Assembly (NCBI GenBank): GCA_039829965.1
Contig: CP139909.1
Coordinates: 62,001 to 126,000 of the forward strand
DNA length: 64,000 nucleotides
DNA from: Buchnera aphidicola (Chaetogeoica yunlongensis)
GTDB lineage: Bacteria; Pseudomonadota; Gammaproteobacteria; Enterobacterales; Enterobacteriaceae
Direction: 5' to 3'
Part shown: piece after piece, positions 18,329 to 27,530 of the stretch
How the letters are laid out: each line of letters starts with the position of its first letter
Position numbering within the stretch: the stretch's first letter is position 1
The notes under the pieces: generated by a model
Databases searched by the model: none
What the model saw: only the letters and a program-made list of their open reading frames with translations
Told to the model about the DNA's origin: nothing
Program-made: the position numbers and the translations under genes

Positions 18329-18763
18329 GTGAATATTAAAGATAATACTATAAATGAAAAAGGTTTAAATATTTTAAATAAAAGTAGTAATTTAGATACG
18401 AATAACAGTTCAAATCATGATATTGATGTTAATGTTAATAGTCATAAATTGAATAGTGATGCTGTTGTTTCTGATAATATTAAAATGTCTAATTTTTCTA
18501 AGTCCAAAATAGATTTTTTAATGGATATTCCGGTAAATTTAACTATTGAGTTAGGAACAATAAAAATCAAAATTAAGGATTTATTAGATTTACCTGAAAA
18601 ATCTATCTTGGTTTTGGATAAGCATGTCGGTGAACCTCTTAACATATTAATTAATGGATGTTTAATTGCTATGGGGGAATTAGTTGTTAAAGAAGATAAA
18701 TATGGAATTAGAATTACAAATGTATTTGAAAATTCTAATGATATACAAAATTCTAATAAATAA
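18329..18763 (+). CDS. fliN: flagellar motor switch protein FliN
   Basis: 144 aa (E. coli 137) from a GTG start. The first 65 residues are low-complexity, rich in N, D and S. The C-terminal 75 residues are a clear SpoA domain: MDIPVNLTIELGTIKIKIKD, then LLDLPEKSILVLDKHVGEPL and LINGCLIAMGELVVKEDKYGIR. FliN builds the C ring and recruits FliH-FliI. The GTG at 18329 follows the fliM stop by about 30 bases. Confidence 0.94.
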   Translation: MNIKDNTINEKGLNILNKSSNLDTNNSSNHDIDVNVNSHKLNSDAVVSDNIKMSNFSKSKIDFLMDIPVNLTIELGTIKIKIKDLLDLPEKSILVLDKHVGEPLNILINGCLIAMGELVVKEDKYGIRITNVFENSNDIQNSNK

Positions 18764-18821
18764 TGATTAATATAACTTATAAATAATCAGTTTAATTTTT
18801 TTATCATTTATGGTAACTTAT

Positions 18822-19115
18822 ATGATTAATAATATTTTTTTTTTACGAATTAGTGTAGTTTTTTTTGGATTAATAATGTTAATTATTTTTATTAATGGAT
18901 TTTTAAAAAAATTTATATTTAGAAGAAATATTATTAATAACTCATTAATTAGCATCGAATCAAAAATTTCATTGGGTCAAAATAGTGCAATTTATATTGT
19001 TAATATACAAGAAGAAGTAAGATTAGTTTTAGGAGTTACTGCAAATAGTATTACTCAATTATGTACTTTAAAACCAATAACACATAAAAATAATAAAAAT
19101 GATGTTATTAATTAA
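18822..19115 (+). CDS. fliO: flagellar biosynthesis protein FliO
   Basis: About 97 aa from the ATG at 18822; an ATG at 18810 would add four residues and cannot be excluded, as neither has a strong ribosome site. One membrane segment is near residues 5-25 (FFLRISVVFFGLIMLIIFI), followed by a short cytoplasmic domain with LISIESKISLGQNSAIYIV and VRLVLGVTANSI, which mirrors the ASLGARERVVVVDV / RLVLGVTA pattern of E. coli FliO. FliO helps assemble the FliP export core. The position between fliN and fliP supports the call. Confidence 0.88.
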   Translation: MINNIFFLRISVVFFGLIMLIIFINGFLKKFIFRRNIINNSLISIESKISLGQNSAIYIVNIQEEVRLVLGVTANSITQLCTLKPITHKNNKNDVIN

Positions 19116-19176
19116 ATAATTTTTAAGTGTTGATAATATAAAAACGAGATTTCATTGAAAATATTTGGGGAAAAAT

Positions 19177-19914
19177 ATGTTTTTTCGTCGTGTGTTATCA
19201 TTTTTTATTTTGTTATTATTTTCTCCTTATGTATATGCAAGTATACCTAGCATTATTAGTCATACATCATCAAACGGTGAAACAGTTTGGTCTATTCCTG
19301 TTCAAATATTAGTATTGATAACATCGTTAACATTTATTCCTTCTTTATTATTAATGATGACAAGTTTTTCTAGGATTGTTATTGTTTTTGGTTTATTGAG
19401 AAGTGCTTTAGGAACTCCATATTCTCCTCCTAATCAAGTTTTAATAGGATTGTCTTTATTATTAACATTTTTTATTATGGCTCCAGTGTTTGATAAAATT
19501 TATCAGGATGCTTATTTACCTTTTAGTAGAAATCAGATTAATGTTGATACAGCAATTAAACGAGGAATTATTCCATTACATAAATTTATGGTTAATCAAA
19601 CTAGAAAGGTAGATTTAGAGTTTTTTTCAAAATTAGCAAATATTTCTAGTTTTTCTAAACGAGAAGACATTCCTATGAGGATATTGTTACCATCTTTTAT
19701 TACTAGTGAGTTAAAAACAGCTTTTCAAATTGGATTTACTATTTTTATACCTTTTTTAATTATTGATTTAGTTATTTCTAGTGTTTTGATGTCTTTAGGG
19801 ATGATGATGGTACCGCCTTCTACTATATCATTACCTTTTAAAATCATGTTATTTGTATTAGTTGATGGCTGGCAATTATTAGTTACTTCTTTAACCCATA
19901 GTTTTTATTATTAA
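19177..19914 (+). CDS. fliP: flagellar export gate protein FliP
   Basis: 245 aa from the ATG at 19177, the E. coli length. A TTG four codons upstream is also in frame, but the GGGG at 19167-19170 is well placed for the ATG. A cleavable signal peptide (FFRRVLSFFILLLFSPYVYA) begins the protein, as in E. coli FliP, followed by four membrane segments with MTSFSRIVIVFGLLRSALGT and FQIGFTIFIPFLIIDLV. FliP with FliQ and FliR forms the export pore in the inner membrane. Confidence 0.97.
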   Translation: MFFRRVLSFFILLLFSPYVYASIPSIISHTSSNGETVWSIPVQILVLITSLTFIPSLLLMMTSFSRIVIVFGLLRSALGTPYSPPNQVLIGLSLLLTFFIMAPVFDKIYQDAYLPFSRNQINVDTAIKRGIIPLHKFMVNQTRKVDLEFFSKLANISSFSKREDIPMRILLPSFITSELKTAFQIGFTIFIPFLIIDLVISSVLMSLGMMMVPPSTISLPFKIMLFVLVDGWQLLVTSLTHSFYY

Positions 19915-19933
19915 ATTTTTTAAGAGATTTTAA

Positions 19934-20203
19934 ATGACTGTTGAATCTGCTATGAATTTATTATATGATGCAATGAAAGTTATGATGATAGTTTCTTCTC
20001 CTTTATTACTATCTGCACTTATTAGTGGTTTGATTATTAGTATTTTTCAGGCTGTAACTCAAATAAATGAACAAACTTTATCTTTTATTCCTAAAATTAT
20101 TGCAGTATTGATATCTATGATGGTATTTGGTTCTTGGATATTATCAGTATTGGTAGATTATACAAAAATGTTATTTAATAATTTATCTTATATTACTTAT
20201 TAA
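19934..20203 (+). CDS. fliQ: flagellar export gate protein FliQ
   Basis: 89 aa, as in E. coli. Two membrane helices (residues about 15-38 and 50-75) flank the conserved FQAVTQINEQTLSFIPKI loop that builds the pore of the export gate. It starts 20 bases after fliP and ends 4 bases before fliR. Confidence 0.96.
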   Translation: MTVESAMNLLYDAMKVMMIVSSPLLLSALISGLIISIFQAVTQINEQTLSFIPKIIAVLISMMVFGSWILSVLVDYTKMLFNNLSYITY

Positions 20204-20207
20204 ATTA

Positions 20208-20987
20208 ATGATTAATTTTAATCTTAACAATTTTATGTTTTTGATTTATGGTGTCTTTTTTCCAGCTTTACGTATTCTTTCTTTATTTTATACTGCACCT
20301 TTATTAAATAGTACTTTAATTGATAGAAAAATTAAGTTGGTTATTGCTTTTTCTATAAGTTGGTTATTTTCTTTTTTTTTACCAAAAATAGATATAGTTA
20401 TATTTTCTATGGATGGATTTTTAATTATTTTAGAACAAATATTCATTGGTATGTCTTTAGGTTTTACTATGCAATTAATTTTCTCATCTATCATTATGTG
20501 TGGGGAGTTAATTAGTTTGCAAATGGGATTATCTTTTTCTTCATTATTTGACATTCATAGTCGTTCTAATATGTCACCTGTATCTCGTTTTTTATATGTT
20601 TTCTTTGTGTTGTTATTTTTTCAATGGAATGGACATATTTGGATGTTTTCTGTATTATTTGATACTTTTTTGACTTTTCCTATTAAAAAATTAAGTTTTG
20701 ATATTAATATTTTACTGAGTATAGTAAATTTCTATAAGTATATTTTTTTTGATAGTTTGATGTTATTATATCCTATTCTAATTATTCAATTAATGTTTAG
20801 TTTATCTATGGGAATTTTAAATCGTATATCTCCTCAGGTTTCTATTTTTTCTATAGGATTCACGGTTATTCTACTAGTTGGAATGGTTTCTTTGTTTTTA
20901 TTTATTCCAATTTTCCCTTCTTTTTGTTTTTTTTCTTTTAATCGTTTACAAAGTTTTGTATTAGTATTATTTAATATTAATAGATAG
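20208..20987 (+). CDS. fliR: flagellar export gate protein FliR
   Basis: 259 aa (E. coli 261) with about six membrane helices. Conserved segments are RILSLFYTAPLLNS near the N-terminus, ISLQMGLSFSSLFD in the middle, and MGILNRISPQVSIFSIGF near residue 205. FliR completes the FliP5-Q4-R1 gate. It is the last gene of the fli cluster here; tandem inverted repeats follow it. Confidence 0.96.
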   Translation: MINFNLNNFMFLIYGVFFPALRILSLFYTAPLLNSTLIDRKIKLVIAFSISWLFSFFLPKIDIVIFSMDGFLIILEQIFIGMSLGFTMQLIFSSIIMCGELISLQMGLSFSSLFDIHSRSNMSPVSRFLYVFFVLLFFQWNGHIWMFSVLFDTFLTFPIKKLSFDINILLSIVNFYKYIFFDSLMLLYPILIIQLMFSLSMGILNRISPQVSIFSIGFTVILLVGMVSLFLFIPIFPSFCFFSFNRLQSFVLVLFNINR

Positions 20988-21127
20988 ATTTATGTTAAAA
21001 TAAATTTTGTAAAAATATTTTAAATATTTTTTATACTTTAAATTTTTTGATTGGTTATATTTAAAATATAATTTTAAGATTAGTTTTAATAAAATTTTTA
21101 AATAAATAAAATCATTTTTTATTATAT

Positions 21128-21172
21128 CATCTAAATTTAGATGTGATAAGAAATCTAATATTTAGATTTCTT
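21128..21172. terminator. tandem inverted repeats between fliR and rpmG
   Basis: Two adjacent structures: a 16-base perfect palindrome at 21128-21143, and a hairpin at 21148-21172 with 10-base perfect arms and a 5-base loop. They lie between the convergent fliR and rpmG and could end transcription from both sides. U-runs are weak. The rest of the 287-base gap shows nothing else. Confidence 0.5.
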
Positions 21173-21274
21173 ATTAAAAATTTTTAAAAATGTCATTATT
21201 ATGTTTTTAACATTAATATAAAATATTAAAAATTTTATTTTAATTATATACAATGTTTTATGAATACAAAATTA

Positions 21275-21442
21275 TTATTTTATTTTTGCTTCTTTATATA
21301 AAATGTGTTTTCTGATAATTGGATCATATTTTTTTAATTCTAGTTTTTTAGATAATGTTTTTTTATTTTTTGTAGTAGTGTAATAGTGTTTACTTAGAGA
21401 TGTTGATATTAATTTTATTTTCGTTCTAGAATTTTTAGCCAT
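21275..21442 (-). CDS. rpmG: 50S ribosomal protein L33
   Basis: A 55-aa protein read from the minus-strand ATG at 21442: MAKNSRTKIKLISTSLSKHY, then YTTTKNKKTLSKKLELKKYD and ending HILYKEAKIK. Its length and nearly every position match E. coli L33. It lies 25 bases downstream of rpmB, the usual rpmB-rpmG operon of the large ribosomal subunit. Confidence 0.97.
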   Translation of the reverse strand: MAKNSRTKIKLISTSLSKHYYTTTKNKKTLSKKLELKKYDPIIRKHILYKEAKIK

Positions 21443-21467
21443 ATTGTGTTGTCTCTATGTTAATTCT

Positions 21468-21701
21468 TTATTTTTTTTTATGTGTTTTTGTCAGTTTATT
21501 GATATTATTGAATCCTAATTTATCTATATTTCGAATTCCTTTTGCAGATATACGTAATGATATAAATTGATTTGTATAAGGATTCCAAAATTTATGAAAG
21601 TGTAGATTTGGAAAAAATTTTCTTTTATTTGCATTCATAGCATGAGAACGGCGATTTCCAAACATTGGTTTTTTACCAGTTATTTTACATATTTTTGACA
21701 T
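21468..21701 (-). CDS. rpmB: 50S ribosomal protein L28
   Basis: 77 aa (E. coli 78). It starts MSKICKITGKKPMFGNRRSH and has HAMNANKRKFFPNLHFHKFW, the conserved L28 pattern (E. coli CQVTGKRPVTGNNRSHA). It heads the rpmB-rpmG pair on the minus strand and is divergent from the TamB-like gene about 195 bases away. Confidence 0.97.
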   Translation of the reverse strand: MSKICKITGKKPMFGNRRSHAMNANKRKFFPNLHFHKFWNPYTNQFISLRISAKGIRNIDKLGFNNINKLTKTHKKK

Positions 21702-21898
21702 ATATTTCCTAAAATATTTTATTGATTATTAGTAAATAATCATTTAGATTTTTTTATATTTTGATATAAATAGATTTTTTTTATGTATACGTTTTAAAAC
21801 TATGTATATTAACTATTTATGATATGTATGAATTATAATAGGATAATAATTTTAAAAATTTAGGTATTATTTTATCGATTGATGGATTTATTTTAATG

Positions 21899-24800
21899 AT
21901 GTTTTTAAAAAGAATTTTTATATTTATAGTTTTATTTATTATTACATGTGTACTAGGAATAATATTTTTATGTAAAAGTTATTTTGGTTTGCGAATAATT
22001 TTTTATTGTTCTTGTTATTTTATGCCAGAGTTAAAAGTAAATGAGATCAGTGGTACATTAAATGATTTCGTTCTTAAAAAAATAAAATATTCTAGTAAGA
22101 ATATTTTGATTTTAATTGAAGAATTACATGTAAATCTAAATTTTTTTATTTTTAAAAATATCCATATTAATGTAAATCATCTTGTATTAAAAGATGTTAG
22201 TATTTCTTTTTGTAATCAACGCATTTTTTCTAAATCTAAAGAAATTAAGTGGTTAATTAGTTTAAAAAAATGGTTCATATCTCATTTATCTATTTTTTTT
22301 AAAAATATTAATGTATGTCATTTTATAGGTAGAACAAGTCATTTAAAGTTTTTGATTGATTTTTATTCTGGTAGTGCTTTTTGGAATAATAATAATTTAT
22401 CATTAAGTACTAGTAAAGTAAATGTTTTTTCTATAAAGGGTTTTCAATCTATTGTTAGTTTAAAAAATTTTGATTCTAAGTTTGATAGTAGACTATATTC
22501 AGTTTTTTTAAAAAATTTTTTTAAAAAATTTTTGCAATATTTAAAAAAAACTCATGTTTGTAATTTTATTAATTTTAATTGCAATAATTTTTTAGTAGAG
22601 AAAATTTATTTTTGTGATTATAAAAATATTTTAATTTCTAATTTTGATATAACTGTTAATATTTTAGATAAAAAAATAGTGATAAAGAAAGTTCATTGTG
22701 TATTTGGAAAATGTTTAATAAGTATTTTGGGATATATGGATATAGATAAAAATTATATTTATTTAACTTTAACGATCAATAAAAATCATTCGTTAAATTC
22801 ATTTTTTAATTTTAAGGTTGTAGTGCAAGGATTATTTTTTTCTACACTTCAATTAGATATTATTAGTAATTCATATAAAATACATTTGAGTATGTTACTT
22901 CGTACTGTTGTGTATCCTAAAAAATTAATATGTAACTTCAAATTAATTGTTTTAAAAAAAAATCATAATGGTATTAATTTACAATGGTTATTTTCGAGTA
23001 GAATTCATTTAATAATATTTAGAAACATGTCATCTGAATATACGGTAAAATTAAAAGTTTCGTTTTATAATAAATATTTACAGTTAGTTAAGTTTTATTT
23101 GATAACTAAAGGCGATTATAATGATGTTTTTATAAAATCTATAAATTTTCAGATGTTTTATAATAAAAAAATTTATAATTATAAGTGGAAATATTTTAGT
23201 GATGATGATTATTTACAAAATAAATTTTTTAAAAATGTTAATAATTTTAAAGTTATTAAATATTTTATAAGTGATTTTAGGTCTAAGTTTTTAGAATTTA
23301 TAAAATATAAGTTGTTTAACATAAAAAAAGAGTATTTTGTTTGGCAAATAATAAAAAGTAGAATTAAAGTTTTTGGTACTTTTTATGTAAATAAAATAAC
23401 CAATAATGATTTATTTAGTATTGATATTATTTTAGGATGCAATAAAATATTTATTTATAGTAACACTGTTAATTCTTTAATAAATTTACATGTTTTTTTT
23501 AAAATTGATAATTTAAATGATATTTTTCCAATGTTAAACGGAAGATTCAGCGGCAATATAAAATTTCAAGAGTATTCAGTAAATGATGATTATATATTAA
23601 CATGTAAAGTAAAAGGAACACATTTAGATTTTAATTTATTTAAATTTTTACATTTAAAATATCAAATGTATTTAGATAAAAAAAATTTTTATATTGAAAT
23701 GTTATTAGAAAAAATTTTATTTTTTAAAAATTGGTATGTTTCTTCTATTAATATAGTAATTCAACAAAAATATAAAAATAATTATGTTTTGTTTTCTTAT
23801 AGGAGTAAAAACATTATATTTGTTTTAGTATATGATCAAAAAAATAATATAAACAGTTTAGTAAGATTTAATTTTTATAATTCGTGGTATTCTATAAAAT
23901 TTTTTGTTAAATTAAATCAAAATAGGATTTTTTCATTACTTTTTTCAAAGTTTTTTTTTAAAATATTGACAATAATTGATATAAGTAGGAAACATTTGTT
24001 TACAAGCTATATTCCTAATATTTTAAAAAAAATTTTAAGTGTATTAAAGGATTTTCAAAAAAATTGTTTTGATAAATTATATAATATGTCTAATTTTTAT
24101 CATAATGTAGATATTGATTTAAAATTATTATCTAAATTTAAACTTATTTTAAGTTTAAATAATAAAAAGAATTATAATTTATATTTTTTAATTAAGATGA
24201 TAAGTGGTAATTCTCTAAAAAATAGTAGTTTAGAATTGAAAAATAATAAATTTATGTTAAATCGTCATAGAAGTATATCTGGATTGTTAAATTTTAATGA
24301 TTTTAATTTTTTTGGTAAATATTTTTCTTTGTATAAAAATAAAGTTTTTTTACTGTCAAAAAATGTTTTTAAATATAAAAGTGATATTCATTACATTGTA
24401 GAATTGAATAATTTATATTTTAGTAGTTTTATTATAAATAACCTTGTTTTAAAAGAAAAATTATGCTTAAAAAATGTTGTGTTTTACATTCATAAAGAAT
24501 ATGTTGAATTTTCATGTAATGTGCAAGTTAAACATCATTTATGTATTTTTTTAAAATTTAATTATTTTTATTTTTTTGATTTAAATTATAAAAAAATGAA
24601 TAAGTTTGTTACTTTGATTTATAAATTACAATGTAAGATTTTGATGTTAGATATTAATTATTTGTTTAAAATAGTAAAAATATTTAGTTTTTTATTCAAT
24701 AAAGGAGATGAATCTCATATTTCTGTATTTTTTCTGAAAAAGTTTTTTTTAGTAAATATAAAAATACTCATTGATAAAAATTCAAACATTTTTTTTAAGT

Positions 24801-24922
24801 TTTTAGGAATGAAGATAAATATTGCTAAATTATTTATGATTGCTAAATTTTTTATGTATAAAATTTATTTTTTAAAATCAACAAAAGATTATTATTATAA
24901 TATTGTAATATTTTTTACTTAA
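21899..24922 (+). CDS. tamB: large TamB-like (YtfN) envelope protein, strongly diverged
   Basis: About 1007 aa (E. coli TamB 1259). An ATG at 21896 is also in frame. One N-terminal membrane anchor (residues about 5-25) is followed by a long region of beta-prone, K/N/F-rich sequence with alternating hydrophobic residues, as expected of a repeating beta-groove lipid-transfer protein. Segment MPELKVNEISGTLNDFVLKK after the anchor resembles the start of TamB proteins. Identification leans on size, anchor and synteny: in E. coli tamB is close to ppa and tldE, which follow here. tamA is not adjacent. The C-terminal domain (DUF490) is not clearly seen. The open frame of 3 kb in such AT-rich DNA argues for selection. 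Confidence 0.6.
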   Translation: MFLKRIFIFIVLFIITCVLGIIFLCKSYFGLRIIFYCSCYFMPELKVNEISGTLNDFVLKKIKYSSKNILILIEELHVNLNFFIFKNIHINVNHLVLKDVSISFCNQRIFSKSKEIKWLISLKKWFISHLSIFFKNINVCHFIGRTSHLKFLIDFYSGSAFWNNNNLSLSTSKVNVFSIKGFQSIVSLKNFDSKFDSRLYSVFLKNFFKKFLQYLKKTHVCNFINFNCNNFLVEKIYFCDYKNILISNFDITVNILDKKIVIKKVHCVFGKCLISILGYMDIDKNYIYLTLTINKNHSLNSFFNFKVVVQGLFFSTLQLDIISNSYKIHLSMLLRTVVYPKKLICNFKLIVLKKNHNGINLQWLFSSRIHLIIFRNMSSEYTVKLKVSFYNKYLQLVKFYLITKGDYNDVFIKSINFQMFYNKKIYNYKWKYFSDDDYLQNKFFKNVNNFKVIKYFISDFRSKFLEFIKYKLFNIKKEYFVWQIIKSRIKVFGTFYVNKITNNDLFSIDIILGCNKIFIYSNTVNSLINLHVFFKIDNLNDIFPMLNGRFSGNIKFQEYSVNDDYILTCKVKGTHLDFNLFKFLHLKYQMYLDKKNFYIEMLLEKILFFKNWYVSSINIVIQQKYKNNYVLFSYRSKNIIFVLVYDQKNNINSLVRFNFYNSWYSIKFFVKLNQNRIFSLLFSKFFFKILTIIDISRKHLFTSYIPNILKKILSVLKDFQKNCFDKLYNMSNFYHNVDIDLKLLSKFKLILSLNNKKNYNLYFLIKMISGNSLKNSSLELKNNKFMLNRHRSISGLLNFNDFNFFGKYFSLYKNKVFLLSKNVFKYKSDIHYIVELNNLYFSSFIINNLVLKEKLCLKNVVFYIHKEYVEFSCNVQVKHHLCIFLKFNYFYFFDLNYKKMNKFVTLIYKLQCKILMLDINYLFKIVKIFSFLFNKGDESHISVFFLKKFFLVNIKILIDKNSNIFFKFLGMKINIAKLFMIAKFFMYKIYFLKSTKDYYYNIVIFFT

Positions 24923-25013
24923 GTTTAGATAAATATTATTACTATTGATTAGTTTTTATAAGTTTAAAGTTGCGACTTTGGAAAGTTTAATATTTTATTT
25001 TTATTTTATTTTT

Positions 25014-25553
25014 TTATATAGTTTTCATTTTTTCGAATTTTTTATATGCTGATGATATTATTTTTTTTGCTTGGATTTCATTTTCCCATCCTATTATTTT
25101 TACCCATTTATTATTTTCTAAGTCTTTATAATGTTCAAAAAAATGTATAATTTGTTTTTTTAATATGCATGGTAAATGATGGATGTCATTGATATGGGAA
25201 TATTCTGGACAAATTTTTGAGTGAGGAATAGAAATTATTTTATAATCTTTACCGGATTCATCACTCATATTTAATGTACCTATCGGTTTACATCTTATAA
25301 TTGTTCCTGGTAATATAGGATATGGTGAGTACACCAAAGAATCTAATGGATCTCCGTCATGTGATATAGTTTGATTAATGAATCCATAATTACAAGGATA
25401 AAACATTGGCGTAGGTATGAATCTATCTACAAATAAAAGACCTATATTTTTATCACATTCGTATTTTACTGGATTAGATTGAGAAGAAATTTCAATAATT
25501 ACATATATATCTTCAGGAACTTTTTTCCCTACTGGAACCATTTTATAAGTCAT
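25014..25553 (-). CDS. ppa: inorganic pyrophosphatase
   Basis: 179 aa (E. coli 176). It hydrolyses pyrophosphate, pulling biosynthetic reactions forward. The metal-binding signature DGDPLDSLV is present at about residues 66-74, with the YPCNYGFI substrate segment before it and KIISIPHSK after. It is divergent from tldE by about 110 bases. Confidence 0.97.
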   Translation of the reverse strand: MTYKMVPVGKKVPEDIYVIIEISSQSNPVKYECDKNIGLLFVDRFIPTPMFYPCNYGFINQTISHDGDPLDSLVYSPYPILPGTIIRCKPIGTLNMSDESGKDYKIISIPHSKICPEYSHINDIHHLPCILKKQIIHFFEHYKDLENNKWVKIIGWENEIQAKKIISSAYKKFEKMKTI

Positions 25554-25665
25554 TAATTAATCCTTTGTAATTTTATTGATAAACATTTTTATTTAATTAT
25601 AGCTTGTAGTTAGAAAAGTACTTATGTTAAAAAGTATAGTTTTTTTAATTTATAGGAATTTTAAT

Positions 25666-27012
25666 ATGATTGAATTAAATGATATAGTATTAAAAGAAAA
25701 TCGTTTAAAGAAAATAATTGAATATATATTAAATGTTACTCAACAGTATTCTATATGTTTTGAGGTAATTGTTAAACAAAATTCTGGTGTTGATATCTCT
25801 GTTAGAGATAATAAAGTTGAATCTATTGAATTTAATAAAAATAACATTTTAACAATTATTATTTATAAAAACAATAGAAAATGTGTAGTTTCTTCTACAG
25901 ATTTAAATTTTTCATCTATACATAAAATAATTGATTCTGCTATGAATATTGTGTCTTATTCTTCTTCTGATGTTTATTCTGGACTTCCTGATGAAAAATT
26001 ATTAGCTATCGGTAAGACAAAAGATTTGTGTTTATATTTTCCCTGGAAGTTAAATATTAATTATGCCATAGAGTTATTAAAATTATCTGAACAAGAAGCG
26101 TTTAAAGAAGATAAACGTATTTTTAATACTGAAGGATCAAATTTTAGTAGTTGTGTAAGTACATATGCTTTTGGAAATAGTTTGGGTATGATAGAGTGTT
26201 ATAGTACTACTTTGTATTCTATGTCTTGTTGTGTAATAGCAAAGCAAGATCAAGATATGCAGAGAGATTTTTCTTTTTCTATTTCTAGAGATATTAATAA
26301 TTTATATCTTCCTGGTGTAATTGGTAGAAATAGTGCTAAAAAGGCATTATCTAGATTAAATTCTAGAAAAGTATCTACTATAAAAGTACCTATAATTTTT
26401 TCTTCAGAAATTGCTTCTGATTTTTTTTTCAATTTAGCTAAAGCTATTGATGGTAGTTGTGTTTATCGAAAATCAACATTTTTATTGAATAGTTTAAATA
26501 AATCAATTTTTCCAAATTGGTTAACTATTGAAGAATATCCACATTTAAAAGGAGGGTTATTGTCTAGGTGTTTTGATGCAGAAGGTGTCGAAACAAAACC
26601 GAAAAAAATAGTAGATAAGGGTATACTAAAAACTTGGTTATTGGACACATATTCTGCAAGAAGAATGAGGTTGCAAAGTACAGGAAATGCTGGAGGAATG
26701 CATAATTGGTTAGTATTAGGTTATTCTAATTTTGAATTAGAGAAATTATTTAAAATTATAGGTACAGGAATGTTAATCACTGAATTATTAGGTCAAGGAG
26801 TTAGTATTACTACTGGAAATTATTCTCATGGAGTTTTTGGTTTTTGGATAGAAAATGGAGTTTTAAAATATCCGGTTAGTGAAGTTACTATTTCTGGAAA
26901 TTTAAAAGAAATGTTTAAAGGTATTCTTTGCATAGGAAATGACATAGATAAGAGACAAGGTATACAATCTGGATCAATAGTATTATCTCCTGTTCAAATT
27001 TCTGGATTATGA
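25666..27012 (+). CDS. tldE: TldE/PmbA metalloprotease subunit
   Basis: 448 aa from the ATG at 25666 (E. coli 450); the frame opens at 25624, but the AGGAA at 25654 and homology favour the later start. Clear matches are VDISVRDNKVESIEFN, CVVSSTDLNFSS, KRIFNTEGSNFSS, GSCVYRKSTFLLNSL, FDAEGVETKP and GFWIENGVLKYPVSE. TldE pairs with TldD as a protease that degrades unfolded peptides and, in E. coli, processes microcin B17 and CcdA. TldD, the metal-bearing partner, is not in the window. Confidence 0.96.
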   Translation: MIELNDIVLKENRLKKIIEYILNVTQQYSICFEVIVKQNSGVDISVRDNKVESIEFNKNNILTIIIYKNNRKCVVSSTDLNFSSIHKIIDSAMNIVSYSSSDVYSGLPDEKLLAIGKTKDLCLYFPWKLNINYAIELLKLSEQEAFKEDKRIFNTEGSNFSSCVSTYAFGNSLGMIECYSTTLYSMSCCVIAKQDQDMQRDFSFSISRDINNLYLPGVIGRNSAKKALSRLNSRKVSTIKVPIIFSSEIASDFFFNLAKAIDGSCVYRKSTFLLNSLNKSIFPNWLTIEEYPHLKGGLLSRCFDAEGVETKPKKIVDKGILKTWLLDTYSARRMRLQSTGNAGGMHNWLVLGYSNFELEKLFKIIGTGMLITELLGQGVSITTGNYSHGVFGFWIENGVLKYPVSEVTISGNLKEMFKGILCIGNDIDKRQGIQSGSIVLSPVQISGL

Positions 27013-27139
27013 TTATTTTTCATGTTTAATAAGTGTTTGAGTTGGTTAAAATATATTTTTATTGTAAAAAATAATTAAGATGTAAAAATTTGTTTTTAAT
27101 GTTTTATTAATTTTTTTTTTTTAATTTTGTTATTGTTAA

Positions 27140-27501
27140 TAATGAAGTTGACCTATAAGCCGGGTTCAGTATTTGACAGTCATTTATCTAGACTAATAAT
27201 CACTTATTAGTTCAAGCAGCCTACCCGAGTATTAAAAATTTGGGCTGATACTCTTATTTGGCCTTACTCCAAGGTAGAGTTTACCTTTAGCAGTACTTGT
27301 TACCAAGAACCCGGTGTGCTTTTACCACACCATTTCACCCTTACTATTTTAATTCTAGCGGTTTTTTTTCTGTTGCACTGGTCGTGAACTTACGTTCCCC
27401 AGATGTTATCTGGTACCTTTGCCCTATTGGAGCCCGGACTTTCCTCTTCTATAAATTTATCATTATTACTAAATAATAGCAGCGACTGTCTGGTCAACTT
27501 C
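27140..27501 (-). ncRNA. rnpB: RNase P RNA (M1 RNA)
   Basis: About 362 bases (E. coli 377) on the minus strand. The 5' end GAAGTTGACC pairs perfectly with the 3' GGTCAACTTC to form helix P1. Signature elements of bacterial type A RNA are present in order: AGACAGTCGC, GAGGAAAGTCCGGGCTCC, ATAGGGCAAAGG, ACGACCAGTGCAACAGA, AGGGTGAAATGGTG, AAACTCTACCTTGGAG, AAGGCCAAATA, the TAGGCTGCTTGAA segment and the final ACCCGGCTTATAGG. It removes 5' leaders from pre-tRNAs. Base composition is far richer in GC than its surroundings. No hairpin terminator is obvious; a T12-type run follows near 27111-27122. Confidence 0.97.
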
Positions 27502-27530
27502 ATATGATCATTTCAATTAAAAAATATTAT

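Noticed and set aside
27111..27122. T-run after rnpB as a factor-independent terminator
   Set aside because: The run is on the plus strand, giving A in the rnpB RNA, and no stem precedes it.
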